Positions 24,310-38,281 of a stretch of DNA of 64,000 bases are shown piece after piece. The notes beneath the pieces are model-generated. The model ran no database searches, had not been told where the DNA came from, and was given only the letters and a program-made list of their open reading frames with translations. Source of the DNA: Rachycentron canadum (lineage: Eukaryota; Chordata; Actinopteri; Carangiformes; Rachycentridae); contig CM076650.1 of the NCBI GenBank assembly GCA_038496675.1, forward strand, positions 25,705,320 to 25,769,319. Reading direction: 5' to 3'. The position numbers were made by a program, and so were the translations under genes. Position 1 is the stretch's first letter, and the number at the start of each line of letters is the position of its first letter.

Positions 24310-25215
24310 TAAGGGCTCCCTCCACTATGTCCAGCTGGTTCTGAATGCTGCATGACAATATCATCCCTGCACTTAGCCTCAGTATATTGGCTCCCTGTAT
24401 TGCTACCTTTAAGGCATATATATATATATATATATATATATTTTAATTAATTTGGACACTTTTGGACTCTTGAGTTACTCTTGGGATATTTCCTGTTTTA
24501 TTTTGTAATGCATTTCTCTGTGTATCTACTGGTTAGTTACTTCCTTCTTTTTCCTGTTTCCCATGTTTGTAATACCACGTTTGTCCTGCCTTGATGTCTT
24601 TCGGCTGTGTTTAATTGCCCTTGCCTCCCTCGTATGTATTTAGTCTCTGTGCTCCCTGTCTTTGTCTGTCTGTCTGTTTATCTCCTGTTAACTGTTTGGA
24701 TTTTTTAAGCCAATTTTTAACATCTTTGGCATTCTCCAGTGTTCTACCTGTGTTCCCTGTGTTTTTTTTTTTTTTGGTTATTTGTTCCTAGCTAGTTTTT
24801 AAATTGGTTTCTTGGGTTTAACATCCTTCAGCTGTGACACCTGGTATGTGCCCTCCTTTGACCACAGAGGTCTTCTAATGGAGCTCTGCTGATTACTCCC
24901 ACTTAACAGTGTGTGGCAAAGGGTGACCAGATTTTTGCTATTAAGGCCCCCACCCAGTGGAACTCCTTTCCTGTGTTCTTTTAAATCCCAACTAAATCAC
25001 TGTTCAACTGTTGTGAACGCATTCAGAAATGTTTGAAATAGGTTGTTATTTATATTATTTATTAGTTTTTTTTTCTTTTAATTCTACTATGTAATCTTGT
25101 CCAATGTCTCTTCTCTTTTTTTATGCCTGTTACTGTTTTTTAAATTTTTTTCTTTTAAGTGCACTTTAACTTTGAAAAGTGCATGATTGTGCAATAAATA
25201 GAAATACTTTACCTA
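24310..25215 (+). mobile_element. LINE 3' end remnant, interrupted by another insertion
   Basis: The left part (24325-24412) translates in shifting frames as QLVLNAA and IIPALSLSILAP, resembling the (Q)NAAARL...L.WLPV end of CR1/L2/Rex1-type reverse transcriptases. The right part (about 24905-24985) gives GDQIFAIKAPTQWNSFPVFF, resembling the following AF...AP.LWNSLP segment. It then runs into an AT-rich tail ending in AATAAATAGAAATACTTTACC. About 490 bp between them (24413-24900) do not fit and begin with a (TA)n run. The coding frame is destroyed. Confidence 0.55.
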
Positions 25216-27350
25216 ACAGAATAATTGTGTTTATTATCTGGGGACAGTTTTCATCCAGAACCATCAACATAATGATTAAAGTGGCCTTAAACAATATTTC
25301 TTATTGAGCCACAAACTTGGAGGACTGCTGTCTGTACCCACTCTTTATTAGTTTCTGTTTCCTGTTAGCTAGGATAGACAAAGCAACTGAAAACAACTAA
25401 CAAATCAAATATATCTGCATATTTTTAAATTACATTCTGTTACCTTCCCACGATGGGTAGTATGACAGGAATTTATCCATGCTATCTTGTAGTTGCCACA
25501 TTTATAAATACTCTGGTACCTAGTTTTTCATGTGTACCATACACATCTAATTGAATGATTAATTGATTGATTGTATTTAACTTATACGACCACCTTATAT
25601 GACAATCTCCATTAGCTGCTGAGTCAAACAGTCACATTTAATATTTTCATTTAAAGAATGTTTAACAGCAGATTAACAGCAAATGAAAGAACTATTAACA
25701 GCTCTGTATTTTCAAGTTTATGTTGAAAAAGAAAAGAAAGTTGAATCTAACAAGACTCGGTGACAATACCTTATTAAAAACATAGTAATATTAATACAAT
25801 CTGGCTTCAATTGTTGTCTCCATTGATGCACCAAAATGATTTTCCTCTTGCTTCCATTTGACTTTTCTTATTTTTAACACTTTAATATCATGTTCAATAT
25901 CAGTTGACGCATGATGATGTCATCTCCTCCCTCTCTCTCCCTGTGACTTTCCTATCTCTCTCCCACTGTCTATATTTACAACACGTGTTGTCAAAATGTT
26001 TTCTGAATTTGTATTTTGTTTTTGTGGTTTACGCTGCAGCACATTTGTGTAATTGGTTTGGTTGCATTTATTAGTCTGGTTGGTTGTGTTGTGACTATTT
26101 GCAGTGCGTTCTCAGCTCTCAGGGCCACAAAGTTGAATTAACTTATCGGGTTTTACAGTGTAGTGCACCAATGAAATACAAACAACTTTATCTTCCTTAG
26201 GTAGAGATAGAGGGCAGTTCCCAAAATCTGATCTGTCACTAAGAAGACTCTCAGTAACCTTATATGATTACGAGTCACGTGAGCTTTGCATCAAATATAA
26301 AATTGCAACATACTTCTCTCAAAACAGGTTAAAGACGTGTTTTTAGGATCAAGTGCTCAGTCTGTGTGTTTATTTTGCATAAAACTAGAAACCTTTTAAG
26401 GCTTCAGTCATCAACAATCAGTAGCTGTAATCAAAGTATATTAGTTCTGGCATTTCCATCATCACTCCCCTGCAAATTATAATCATATCAATCCAACCAT
26501 GGCAGTTGACTGTGATCTGGAAACATTTTTCTGGTGAGATTAGAGACATGCAGTTTTCATAATGCCGTTGACCCTGAACATATACGACGACTGGGTCTCT
26601 CCAAAGGCCACACAGCCGCAGATACACAGTGTGGATAATCACATGTAAAATGACTGCCACAGTCTTCTTAGCTGAGAGCAGCACGTTGTCAACCAAAACT
26701 AATCTGGTTGTCCTCTAATAATAACAGCCCTTGAAATGCACTATTCAACAACCTGCATTTACATTACATTAATGCTACTTACACTAGGCCTTTTGAGCGT
26801 TTTAGACAAAATACGTGACAGGGGGGATAAGGCTGCTGCTGTGTGTCTGTGTAACATGAAGTAACAAAAGGGAAGTCATAGACAGCTTGGTGATCTTCAG
26901 GAAGAGAATGACTGTGACTAATGTGGAGATAGTAGATACTGAATATAGTGCAGCTGGCGTGTCTAACAATATGACAATAGCCAACAACAGTCGTCTCTAT
27001 ATATCCTTACATACATACTACAAATAATCCACACACGGCCTCTGTGCACGACAGTATGAAATAATCATTTTAATTTAGATTTCACCATTTACTTACTTTT
27101 CTCTACTTGCCCAAAAACACATAAATACCCATATAAACCTAAAAAAAAAAAAGTTAATTGAGTCAACCGTGTATTTTGAGCTGTGGTGGGATGTAGGGCA
27201 GTAAACCCTTTATAATTCACACATACTTAGCTATTGGATGCTGCCATCTCTATGCTTTAGATAGGATAGTTAGGTTGAAAATAAATTGCTTTAATTTTTC
27301 ACTTCTACACTCACTCCTTCAAATTATTTGGTTGTGTTATTGTTAGTATT

Positions 27351-27384
<34 letters not shown>

Positions 27385-28304
27385 AGCTAGCATCTGCAGC
27401 ATCTCCCTAAATACCAAAAAAACCTTTAAATAAATCCCCTTTGAACATAAAGCCTGTTCACAGTGATATCAATCAACATTTTTTTCCTCCACTGGTTGTA
27501 GCTTCAATTGTTCATTTTTTAGAGTCTTAGAGGTGTTAGCAGAAACATCTGAAACAAAATGATATCATAATTGTATTTTTTGAATGAATGAAGTGTTAAA
27601 TGAATCAACAGCAGGGAAGTGTCAGACCACCGTCTGGGGTTTGCAGCCACCTTTGATTACATTCAGTGAAATATTGTCGTTTTCTTAAATGAGCGTGTCT
27701 CTAAAGTCACTCTTTCTGTAGTTTTCTCACAAACCGTAACCAAGTGGTCACTAAACACAACATAAAAGCGTTGTGATGATGCAGCCAGTTGAAGAAGATG
27801 GTTAAACAGAAATAAAGTACGTTGTTCAGTGATGTTGTACAGAAACATCATTTCTCAGAGGCAGAGGTACATCGCAGTGGGAGCTGTGAGCTGTGAGCTA
27901 GTCTGTGATTGGAAGAGGTTGGTGCAGCACTGCATTGTCCCAATCGCCAAATATTCTGGACTCAGCCTCACCTGACCCCTTTCCTCACTGGCAGAAGTCT
28001 CTCATAGAGGTTCAGGTCTTATTTATTTTTCTTGTTGTGTGTATTGTAACAAGCTTCTGTCTAATTTACAACAATGTTACGCTTGGCTGCGAAAGCGAAC
28101 GTAACAGTTTTTACGATAACATTTGCATATGAACTGAGAAAAGGAAACAGTTGTGTGCTGCGTGTCTCTTTAATGAGGAGTATATAGATGTCATATACAA
28201 TTTTTTTTTACATTGTGAATTTTCGTGTGTGTGTGTGTGTATGATTGACATCACCACCTGCTCAATTCAGTGTCCAATTGTGTTGTGGTGTCCTGTAACG
28301 TAAC

Positions 28305-28306
<2 letters not shown>

Positions 28307-28349
<43 letters not shown>
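28307..28349. repeat. (GT)n microsatellite
   Basis: About 21 uninterrupted GT units. Confidence 0.97.
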
Positions 28350-28352
<3 letters not shown>

Positions 28353-31149
28353 ACAACATCTAGAGAGTGTGTGATTGCCAATGTAGAGATTACCACCTCT
28401 AAATGAGGAAATTCACACTCTCCTGTCACATCTCACCCCATTCTCTCCAAGAAACCCAATAAATTCCCATAGGGCTGTTTCTGGTTCCTCCTTGCCCTCA
28501 GAAAGACACTGACTGCAGTTGTAGGAACCTTGAATTGGTCTTAATATACCTCTTATCTCTGTGTGTGTTTCTGCCTACGGTCTTAATTTGTGTCTCTGAT
28601 AATACCAGTTGTAGCTACGCACAAAGTAACACAAAGTGGAACTAAAACTGTTAGAATAAAAAAAAAAAAAATCCATTTATTTCATATTGTCTTCTGACAG
28701 GCTGTTTTCTATCAATTTTGAAAGTATATAATTAGCATCACAAAAGTCTAGGCTGTACAAGTTCTCAAACCATCAATTTCCAGAGAAAAAGACACATAAA
28801 AATGTGTCAAACACATCTTTCTTAGTTATTGTCTCATTTTGAATACATTTTATTTTCACAATATCTGCATTTTTCTCTCATCTAACGGGAAACGTCTCCA
28901 AGATTCTCTCTGTAGATGTGGGTTGTTCAGTGGGTTTGTGAGATGTGGAGCACAGTGGGGGATATTGTGACTGGGTGATGGCAACAAACCTGAAGCAAGA
29001 AATGAACTGTCCTTTTGTCACTGCATATTTATATTGTCATAGACTAAGACTATAAGGGATAATAAGATAATAATACTCACTCGTATATAAAAAGTTTATC
29101 TTTTCTCTCATTTGTTCTTTATGAAACTATTGTGGGACATTTAGTGCAGTGCCTGTTCAAAATGAGCCAGGGCTGACTGTATGGCGTGCTGATCCCAGCA
29201 CACCTACCGAGTTTCAAGTCAATCAGATAAATTTCCACCGCGTTAAGACACTGTTGACAATGTGCCTTTAACATCCGTTCTAGCCATGGTTACCCACAAC
29301 CCTTTCTGCCGTGTCACTGTCATCCTGAAGACAGTCATTTGTTCAATTTGAACCATATAAGGTGCGGTGCTTCTTCAAGTGAGGTAACTGACAGCAATGA
29401 AGCAAAAAAAGGAAAACAAATGTCAAACTATTACCCAGGGTAGCATCAGATTAAATTATAGCATCGAACCATTTACCACTCAGCATCACATATGCTAAGG
29501 AGCTGTTAAGGAGTCCGTCTGCACCTCAGGCATTGAACATTAAATGCACAACCACTGAGCAGGACATAAACAAATGAGAGAGACAAGCGAGGAGAGAGGG
29601 AGACAGCAGACTGCAGAGAAAAAACAGTATGTAGGGTAAAGGTATGTGCCAGTTGGTTAGTGTTTTGTCTGCAAAGATTAACTGTAGAGTCTATATGATA
29701 CCATGACCATTTGACACAGACGCGCACACACAGAGCGCTATCATCTTTCAAAATGCAGCTCGCCCCGACTGAGTGTGGAATGTATGACAGTATGTGGAAG
29801 AAACAGTAAATCTCTCCTCTGCTCTCTCTCTCTCTCTCTCCCTCGCACACGCACTCATGCAGGCACAAATATTCAAACAGACTTATAGATAAAACAAGTT
29901 GTGAGGGCTTCAGGAGATGGGGTGAGAATAATAAAAAAAAACCAAAAAAAACTCTCGAGGTGGAGCTGAAAAATAAATGCTGTGTGACCTGGAGGTGCTC
30001 CCTGCATGGAAAATCAAACACATACATCCTCTGCTGGATGCTTTAGTCAGCAATCCCTCTCTGTTGTGCAGACAGAAATCCAACTTCTACAAAGCTAAAG
30101 TACTACAGGGCTTGGTTGGGCTGTCCTTCACACATATTTTTGGTTCATTGTGGACGAATGTGGTCTGAGTGAGCTGATCTCAAATGCGCCTTCAATGCAT
30201 CTCGGGCGCGTTCGCGCCAGTACTTAGAGCCATCTACATGTGACTGACCACTTGAGTCGCATGTTAATGCCATTCTCAGCTGGACCTGTTTGAGACTTTC
30301 CTCCCAGGAACAACAGCATTCGCAGTTTCAGCAAATGTCCACACAAAAGAGGAGGTCAGAGTGGATGGATGGCTCAACGGGTTTCAACACAGGAGGCCGC
30401 TGTTTGTTTCCTGTTGACAGCTGATGAAGCTTTCTTTTTAAACATGATGGTCACTTCCTATGATGAAGTTCTTGCTACTATGACAATAGAGGTCACCTCA
30501 CCTTCAAAAAGTAGTCATTTCAATCAATACTCCTGTTTCCCAAACCTTAGAGTGGTCTAAGATCAGAAGACAGTTCATGACTGTTTTATTTTTGAAACCC
30601 CGGCAATGCTATGAGATTCTTACATGGTTCCAGATGGCACAATGTTTTTTTTTTTTTTTTTTTAAATTTAAGTTGGAACGTGTTGCTTTCACTACCTTAG
30701 TGGGTGGAGAGACCCAGGTATTTAATTGCACTGGGGTCATTGATGGATATACCTTTCCCACTTGGCCACGAAGAAGATGCTGAATGCAACTTGTTTTCTC
30801 TAGGTGGCCACAGAATATTCTCTTCCTCATTTGAAACAATTATGGAAAGACAAAAAAAAAAAAATGATGTGGTCACATGCCTTTGAGCTACTAAACATTT
30901 TGAATGGCTTTTGAACAGACACTACACTATAACTAGTCCTACTAAACGTAACCAGTAAATGGAGAAATCTGTCTCTCTGTCTGACTGACTGTCTTGACAA
31001 CCTCTGATCTGATTGACTTCAAACTGATGTATTGCCTAGGACCAGACGAAATGCTGCTTTAACTGTGTTTTTTCGATTAGCAAGACCTTAACCCCAACCC
31101 TAACACACCCTAATCCCTAAAACCAGGTCTTAACCTGTCAAAATATAGT

Positions 31150-31153
<4 letters not shown>

Positions 31154-31189
<36 letters not shown>
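31154..31189. repeat. (CA)n microsatellite
   Basis: About 18 AC/CA units. Confidence 0.97.
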
Positions 31190-31191
<2 letters not shown>

Positions 31192-32082
31192 CATCAAACT
31201 ATCACTCTACTTTTCTCTGGGGCAGAGGCATTAATGAGGGCCAGGCACAAAAACAGTGAGTGCAGAAGGAGTGAAAGAGGGAGTGTGATGAGCAGAGGGT
31301 GAACCTGCTTATAGAAAGAGATCTAACCAGACAAAGATGATTGAATGAATAATAATGACTATATAATAACGACCCTAACCCTAAACCTACATGCTCACTG
31401 TTGACTCCTTGAACCCGAGACAAGGATTTTATTCAATCATATCTGCTATTGGCTGGTCTCAGGTGCCATATGATGCCATTTTGTCACGTACATTTATGTA
31501 ACATTCATTACTCTCTCACCCTGTGAGGAAGTGAAAAGCTCTTGCTTAGTAAAGTAATAAAACAACATCTTTTTCACTCATGGTGCTCCCTGTCACGCAG
31601 ACACTTTTATTCTACATAGGTTTTTTATTATAGTTATTACTCATCAGTTTAGTATGCCCTTTTACATAACCCTGACTGAAACGGTGAACAAAAATCATTT
31701 GGGGTGAATAGAATAAATAAATGGTTAGAATAAAGTTAATGGTACTTAAACCTGCTAGACAATAACTTGTGTCTGATTTGGCATAAAATTATTATATTAC
31801 ATATTATGAATGTTTATTATCATTTTTTTGGTATGTGAGTAATTCAGTATTTTAGTGGAAGAAAACTGCTTAAAGACACTTAAGGACACTGTTGTAGAAA
31901 GACAAAGTTTAGCTCCTGCCATTTAAATTTAATCCAGTGTCAGTCACTACCAGCACTCCATTGCCACCATAATTAGCAATGCTATTCTGGCTGAGTCTTT
32001 AGTGTTAGGTTAAGGCATAGGGCAAAACTTATCAAAAATTTGATGAAACGATGAATAAGATGATGAGTTAATGTCAGTATAC

Positions 32083-32350
32083 CTTGTTTCCAGAGGCACA
32101 TTGCTACCCAGCACCCAGCTGTCTTGCAGCGGGACGCTCTCAGGGGGTGTGGTCTGCAGCTCGGCTGGTGACTGGCCGGCCACAGGGGCCGGGCTTCCAG
32201 TAGGAGGGGTTAGTTGCCGCGTCGAATTCAGGGACTGGCCAGCGTGGTGCGTCGAGGCCAGAGATTGGTTGAGGGCTGTTATTGAGGGCTGCTGGCGGTG
32301 AGGTGGGGGGACAGGAGGCAAAGTGCAGCCGTGATGATTGGGTTGTTGCT
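32083..32350 (-). CDS. tenm3: teneurin-3 cytoplasmic exon, proline-rich
   Basis: This 268-nt exon encodes about 89 residues of the intracellular domain. The acceptor is GTTGACAG|AGCAAC and the donor ACAAG|GTATAC; it starts in phase 1 and ends in phase 2. It opens QQPNHHG, then CTLPPVPPPH, a proline-rich stretch that could bind an SH3-type adaptor, then SITALNQS, SPAPVAGQSPAELQTTPPES and QDSWVLGSNVPLETR. The ending AELQTTPES-LQDSWVLGSNVPLE is characteristic of teneurin-3 rather than teneurin-1, -2 or -4, and it is one basis for the paralogue call. The neighbouring downstream exon starts with the matching phase, completing Arg-His-Phe across the junction. The teneurin intracellular domain is known to link to the cytoskeleton and can be released to the nucleus; nothing here shows this directly. 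Confidence 0.95.
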
Positions 32351-33685
32351 CTGTCAACAGAGGAGAAGCATGGTTGAAGGATATTTGTCTTGCATTCAGG
32401 ATTTCAACAAACAAAAGCTACTTATTTGTCCAAAGAATATGTGTAAAAAAAAATATTAATATATTAAGGATGCAAATCTAACACAACTAATTGCAGATTG
32501 TTCTTGTATCACATTTATATCCATTTGTGAAGTGTCTAGTTGCAGTTTAATTGTGGAGATCCCATTGGTAACACTGTTTTAAGATTTGTTTCAACTCGCA
32601 GAGGGAGGGTGGGAGTGTGCTTTAAGACTATAATGTTACATTTGCATTGTTAACAGGAGAAACTCACATCATGTTCCAACTTAGGTCACATTTCATCATC
32701 ACAGCATCACACGCAGAGTCAAAGTAAAGCAGAGCTCTCAGCACCACAACAAGAGGTAGAAGTATACCTGTGACTGACTGTCACAGACTTTTACTTCCCA
32801 TCAAATGTAAGGATGAATTTCTGTGATGCAGTAGCTTGAAGTTAAAAGTATAAAATCTAACTGTGGCGTTTGACCAGTTGAGATGAAATGAAATGTTGAG
32901 CAGGGGCAACGAGATTTAATGCACATATTGCTTCGTTGTGTGCATCTGTAAGAACCAAAAGTGAATAACTGAGTGGTTGTTACAAGTGAATAAACAAGTC
33001 TTAGCTTACTGCAAATGCTTTCTTCTTTTATGTTCACACATGTTGTACTAACTCACTGCTATATTTCAGTTAAGCCCTGAGGCACCGTTCCCCGGAGCAA
33101 GCACCCCCAGCAGAGTCAGATTTTCAGTATCATGTATTTCTTGTTACTCTCAGTGTGATACAGTTGAAATGTATGTATGGCTGTGATGAAGAAATTAAAT
33201 AAAAATCATGTGATTGCTGTTATTAGTTATATGTTATTAGTGCCAGGAAACACACCATATTGTTGAATCTGCAGCCAAGTTAATTCTTTCTTGTGGTGCA
33301 GGCTGGTCAAGGCTGGTGAGAACTGTAACCCAACGCCGCACTCATCTCAGCTAGTGAATACTGATTAGTGAATGGTTTTTTACAAAACCCTGCTTTGTTT
33401 TTGTTGCTCAACGTTGATCTGGCTTCACCGTTTCCCTGCTGTTTTTCCCTGCGTTTTTCGGCTCCTCTGCTATCCTTAGGGTGCTCTGAAGGAAATGAAC
33501 GACAATGCTGGTATTTGATTTGCAAAAAAGAGCATCATGTCTCCATTTCCCAGTCCTGCTGTTATTCATTCTCTCCCCTCGCAAGAAAAAATACAAAAGA
33601 GAGGAGAATGGATATGTGCAGGAGTTGTTGGGGTATAGATATAAATTTGTCAGATTAGTAATTTTCCACTTTCCACAGTAGTTGA

Positions 33686-33688
33686 ACA

Positions 33689-33733
<45 letters not shown>
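33686..33733. repeat. (CACG)n/(CA)n microsatellite
   Basis: A CACG-type tetranucleotide run passes into pure CA. Confidence 0.95.
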
Positions 33734-35574
33734 TACAAAAGAAACACCATGTATTGTTTGCCAGATAAAAAATCTCAATGAGAAGGCCGCAGGGAGGTTC
33801 ATCAGTCTAAGTGACAGACAAAATGATTTCTCAGTGCAGCAGATATATCCACTCATACGCATGGATGTGTCAGGATCAATTCAGAAATATTTCTGACGTG
33901 TGTATTTGGCACCACAAAGCTTTGACAGATATCTGCAAGACCTTCCTCATCAGAGCTATTCACAAAGCTGCTCCACTCAACTTTTAGAAAGGAATAATAA
34001 CCACACTGTAGCCTTTAAAGCGTGGCATTTCATTTTCAGCCATTGGTATGGGAAAGGCATATATCACTGTAGATTATTCTCATTTAAGTGTGTCTGTGAG
34101 TAGTGTCCACGAAAGGATAGAAAAAAATCGGATCTTTTCCTGCGTGTTTCCATGTTGTAATATAACTACTGCTTGTGCTTTGGATGCGAGGGGTCACGTG
34201 CTGCATGGTCAGCCACTGGGCCCCACCAAATGATGTCCAGCTGAGCTGTGATGCCTCTCAGACAGCAACCTCAGACCGCTTACCCCCCCAAAAAAAAACA
34301 AAAAAACCCAGAAGTCATCAAGTTCGCTCTTGATACTGACAAGTGATGAGTGTCACACAGTGACAACTGTCAGTGGCTGTGCTATATTAATCTCATGAGA
34401 CTCTTCATGGTTGGTAAACATTTTGATTTTCTTTCGATGATGTTACATGGACTTGTGTCACAGGTATGATGCCATGTACAGTGACGGTCATTAAGCCAGC
34501 TTCATTTTCATCATACGGGAGGATAGAGTGGGCGTATATGTTCACGTGTGTTTCTTCAGCTGACGAACAGAAGATTTCTGCTTCATGAATAACCTATAAT
34601 AATAATAATAACAATAATAACCTTCTAAAACCTAGAAGTGTTAAAAATAGGACTGACATAGCTGTTATATATTTTTCTTTCTAAATCAGTTAGTAAGGAG
34701 CTACACACAGCCTTTAGATGTTCTGTGAAAATGGCCTAAGAAGTGTTAAATTAATCCTTCACTGCCAAAATGAAAAACAGTGTCTTGGCAGATTTGCATT
34801 GGTCATGTTTTCCACAGTCATTCTGCCATTTCTAAGCTGACAGCCAATTTAACTATTGATTTGCCATTTTAATTATTGATAACTGATTTGATTACTGAAG
34901 ATGGAATAATTATCCGTCTGGCATGTGGGGAAGAAATTGATCTGCAGTTGTCAGCTACATATGTTGCTGATAAGGTCAGTAAAACATTAAAAGGCAATAA
35001 ACAGTGCGACACAACTGTCTATTAATATTTTTGAATGTCAGTAATACAGTGCAGTTCACAAACTGCAGTTTTGACTGCAAGATAAATTTATTCTAAATAC
35101 ATTTTGCACTTGCGCGCTGATCTGAATCTACTGCAGGTAAAATACTGACTATGGATGAGTACACAACCCCGTATCAAATAACCCAAACTATCACTTTAAG
35201 CTAACAGAGAAACAAACAGAGTTAACATTAACAGCAGCTAGACTCACGACTCCTCTGAGACACCCTGTAAATGTTGTATAGCATCAGAGAAGGTGGTTTA
35301 ATGTGAAACTGCTTCATTTAGTGTTCCTCTCGCATTTCATCATCAGGTCCATTTGTTTGGGAGAACAGGAGAACTCGGTGCATTATTTGCATCCCTGTAA
35401 AAACCTCCCGAACGAAAGACACTGAAGAAATCCTGACTAGGGGAAGCTGACGGCAGTGATGGCAATGGTGGTGAAGACCTCTGGCAGCAGTAGTGATTAT
35501 GAAAAGAGCAAAAGAGACAGTTAGGTTAGTTATTGTAGGCAACAAAGTCTGGTTGAGGAGGTTGGAGTTTATAG

Positions 35575-35770
35575 CAAGGTCGACCAAACTCAGGTCTTTG
35601 ACACAGGAGACTGCTGTTCCTTTCCATTTTGAAACCAATACACGATTCTTTCTTTGCACCATGACCGTCCCATAACCTTAATTGTGTTTTCGTGATTGTA
35701 ACCATAATGACAAAGATTGTCTAACCTTATCTAACGTCAACCACGATTTTGGCACTTAAACCAAACCATC
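35575..35770 (+). repeat. possible dispersed intronic repeat, copy A
   Basis: This block (…ACACAGGAGACTGCTGTTCC, TTTGAAACCAATACACGATT, then CCATGACCG…AACCATAATGACAAAG…CTAACC) resembles a fish repeat of the type CAGGAGAC(C)-(A/G)CTGTT-CCTGTTTGAAACCAA-…-GTAACCATGACAACAA. Related but more diverged blocks occur at about 40380-40540 and 30370-30480. The family is not named. Confidence 0.4.
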
Positions 35771-37896
35771 AATGAATGAATCAGTGAAGGTCAGGTACAC
35801 TGTGGCCAGTGCACTCTGTGGGTTTTCCATTGTTACCATGACAAAATAATTTCAGTACGCCTGCTGTTGCAGGGGCATTATCGGTTGTATGAGAGGGTTG
35901 GGACAAATTACCAAAAGGTAGTTCAGGTTTGGATGACTGGGAGCAGTTGTCAGTCAGAAAAAATGCTGCCCAACACGGATCTAAATATCTTTCTAAATAT
36001 CAGATGATCATCTATCTTTGGTGTTCTCTGGTGGCCGTGTAGACAGCTTTACCAACAAATGGCGAAATAAATCAATTTAATAAAATAAATAAATAAATTG
36101 AACCAGTGAGGCCAGTTGCAGCTCAGAATTAGAGTTAAACATCACTGTTGACAGGAAATTGAACAAGGACTGAAGAAAACAGGGTATAGAAAAGGATAAA
36201 GGAGGTGATACAGGAAGTCAATTAAAAGTTTCAGAAGCAACAACAATGGTAAACAGAGATTGGATGAGGTGGAGAGGGAACGACATGACCGTAAGAGGCA
36301 CAGCAAGAGGTTGACAGAGAGACACAGGGATATACACAGATAGTAGTAGTGAGAGATTTAGAGGACAAAAAAGAAAAAGAGAGGAGGGAATAGATCCTGG
36401 GAAAAGCAAAAGACTCATCGACATAGTAAAAAAGATCAGTAGAGGAGTTAAGACCTGAGGTTCCTGAAGCATGAAAACTCATTCCACCTCTGGACTCCTG
36501 GCAAGGAGAGAGGTGAGAGCCAGGCCTCTTTTCCAAGCCTTAGTGGGGCATGTAAGCGGAGAGTGTCCCTCTGTGCTCAGTGACCCACACCAGAGAAAGG
36601 ATTGGGGAAAAAAAAAAAAAAAAAAACCCAGAAAAATCTAAAGCAACAAAAATCAGGGCGATTGACATAACAAAGAAAACAGGCTTATGTTTATTCTTTT
36701 TCGAGTGTGAGAAGTTGTCAGTTTCGTAGCACAAAAAATCTTGCTTTGAGAGAAAAATGTCTGTAATGGTGCAGTTTTTAAAAACACGGAGGAGGGGGCA
36801 TTCTTCTAAAAACATCACACAGACTCATCTTTTTCATGGGGCCTAATGCACTGGACCGGCAAAACAACACATTACCTTGCTTTTACAGCTGATGGTTGAC
36901 TCGAACATGGCAAGTTACTTTTGCTCCTGCTAAATTGGCACGACTAAAGCTACCACCTAATGACGAGGTTTTCTAGGTGACTGCCCATCCTGCCTTCTAA
37001 AAACATACAACACTGGAAAATGTGTTGACTGGAAACATAATACTGCCTGAATCATGTTTTCAATCAACATAACAATGAAATATGGAAATTTTGCCTTATC
37101 ACCAAGGCAAAATTAATGTATTTGATTTGTTTTCCCTTGTATGGCGCTGTGTTTATACCAAAGACTCTGACTAGGTTCTATTTGTCCAGCTGTTGTTTTG
37201 TGGCTTCACTCTGATCTATATTCCCCTTCCCACTGCTGCACCTACATGAGGCAAAACAGGAGGAGTGCTTGGAGACACCACTCTGTGCTTGTTGTTATAC
37301 TTAAATGAAAAGAAGCGTCGAGCAGTAAGTAAACCCCAGCCTCTGGTGTCAAAGTTTTGTGCTTTGTATGCTCAGTCAGCTATTCCAGCCTCCTCCCTTT
37401 TAGTCCCTTTGCAGTAGAGGAATGTCACACTTTGTGGAGAAAGATGGCCAGCGACTGTAATCCTGACACTGTAGCAGAATATAGCTATTAAAGTTCTGGA
37501 AATGATTGTTTCCCCAGGAGCACAGGTAGCTTTTTTTTTTTTTTTTTTTTTTAATTCTAACCTTGACCTCAGATTGTTGCCTGTAATGCTTGCTTTTTAA
37601 TTCATCCCTTTTAATTATAAAAAAAAATTCTGACAGCATCATTTACTCAAGTCTCTCACTGATGATGGTCTTCTTCTGCAGCCAGACTTTTAATGAAAAA
37701 AGGATGGAGTATATATCAGTCATGTTACTTATATAATATATGTATATATAATATAAACTATTTCCAAGTTCTTAATAGATTAGGACTGGCCTTCACAGCT
37801 GATTCTCTGTGCGCCTTAATCTTCATTGAGGAAAGTTCTCTCTGAAAATATTCAGAAGCAGAGGTTCCCCCTTATATAACTTTATATATATATATA

Positions 37897-38281
37897 NNNN
37901 NNNNNNNNNNNNNNNNNNNNNNNNNNNNNNNNNNNNNNNNNNNNNNNNNNNNNNNNNNNNNNNNNNNNNNNNNNNNNNNNNNNNNNNNNNNNNNNNNNNN
38001 NNNNNNNNNNNNNNNNNNNNNNNNNNNNNNNNNNNNNNNNNNNNNNNNNNNNNNNNNNNNNNNNNNNNNNNNNNNNNNNNNNNNNNNNNNNNNNNNNNNN
38101 NNNNNNNNNNNNNNNNNNNNNNNNNNNNNNNNNNNNNNNNNNNNNNNNNNNNNNNNNNNNNNNNNNNNNNNNNNNNNNNNNNNNNNNNNNNNNNNNNNNN
38201 NNNNNNNNNNNNNNNNNNNNNNNNNNNNNNNNNNNNNNNNNNNNNNNNNNNNNNNNNNNNNNNNNNNNNNNNNNNNNNNNN
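37897..38281. other. assembly gap (385 N)
   Basis: A run of undetermined bases lies between (TA)n on the left and a Tn5-mosaic-end-like 16-mer plus (TA)n on the right. The true size is unknown. It falls in an intron, so no known exon is broken, though an unknown one could be hidden. Confidence 0.99.

Larger units (their letters stand above)
23000..32082 (-). other. tenm3: tenm3 intron between cytoplasmic exons
   Basis: This 9.1-kb intron holds the LINE remnant at 24.3-25.2 kb, a run of about 30 T at 27353-27382, (GT)n at 28307-28349 and (CA)n at 31154-31189. It also carries a copy of a possible dispersed repeat near 30370-30560. A 173-codon open frame at 29506-30027 has no family features. 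I see no exon or RNA gene. Confidence 0.7.

Noticed and set aside
29506..30027. 173-codon open frame on the minus strand
   Set aside because: It runs through CT-rich and CA-rich simple sequence, has no domain or consistent composition, and sits in a tenm3 intron without usable splice context.
31371..31386. Telomere-like CCCTAACCCTAA
   Set aside because: Only about two units and a similar degenerate string near 31090. Too short to call an interstitial telomeric repeat.
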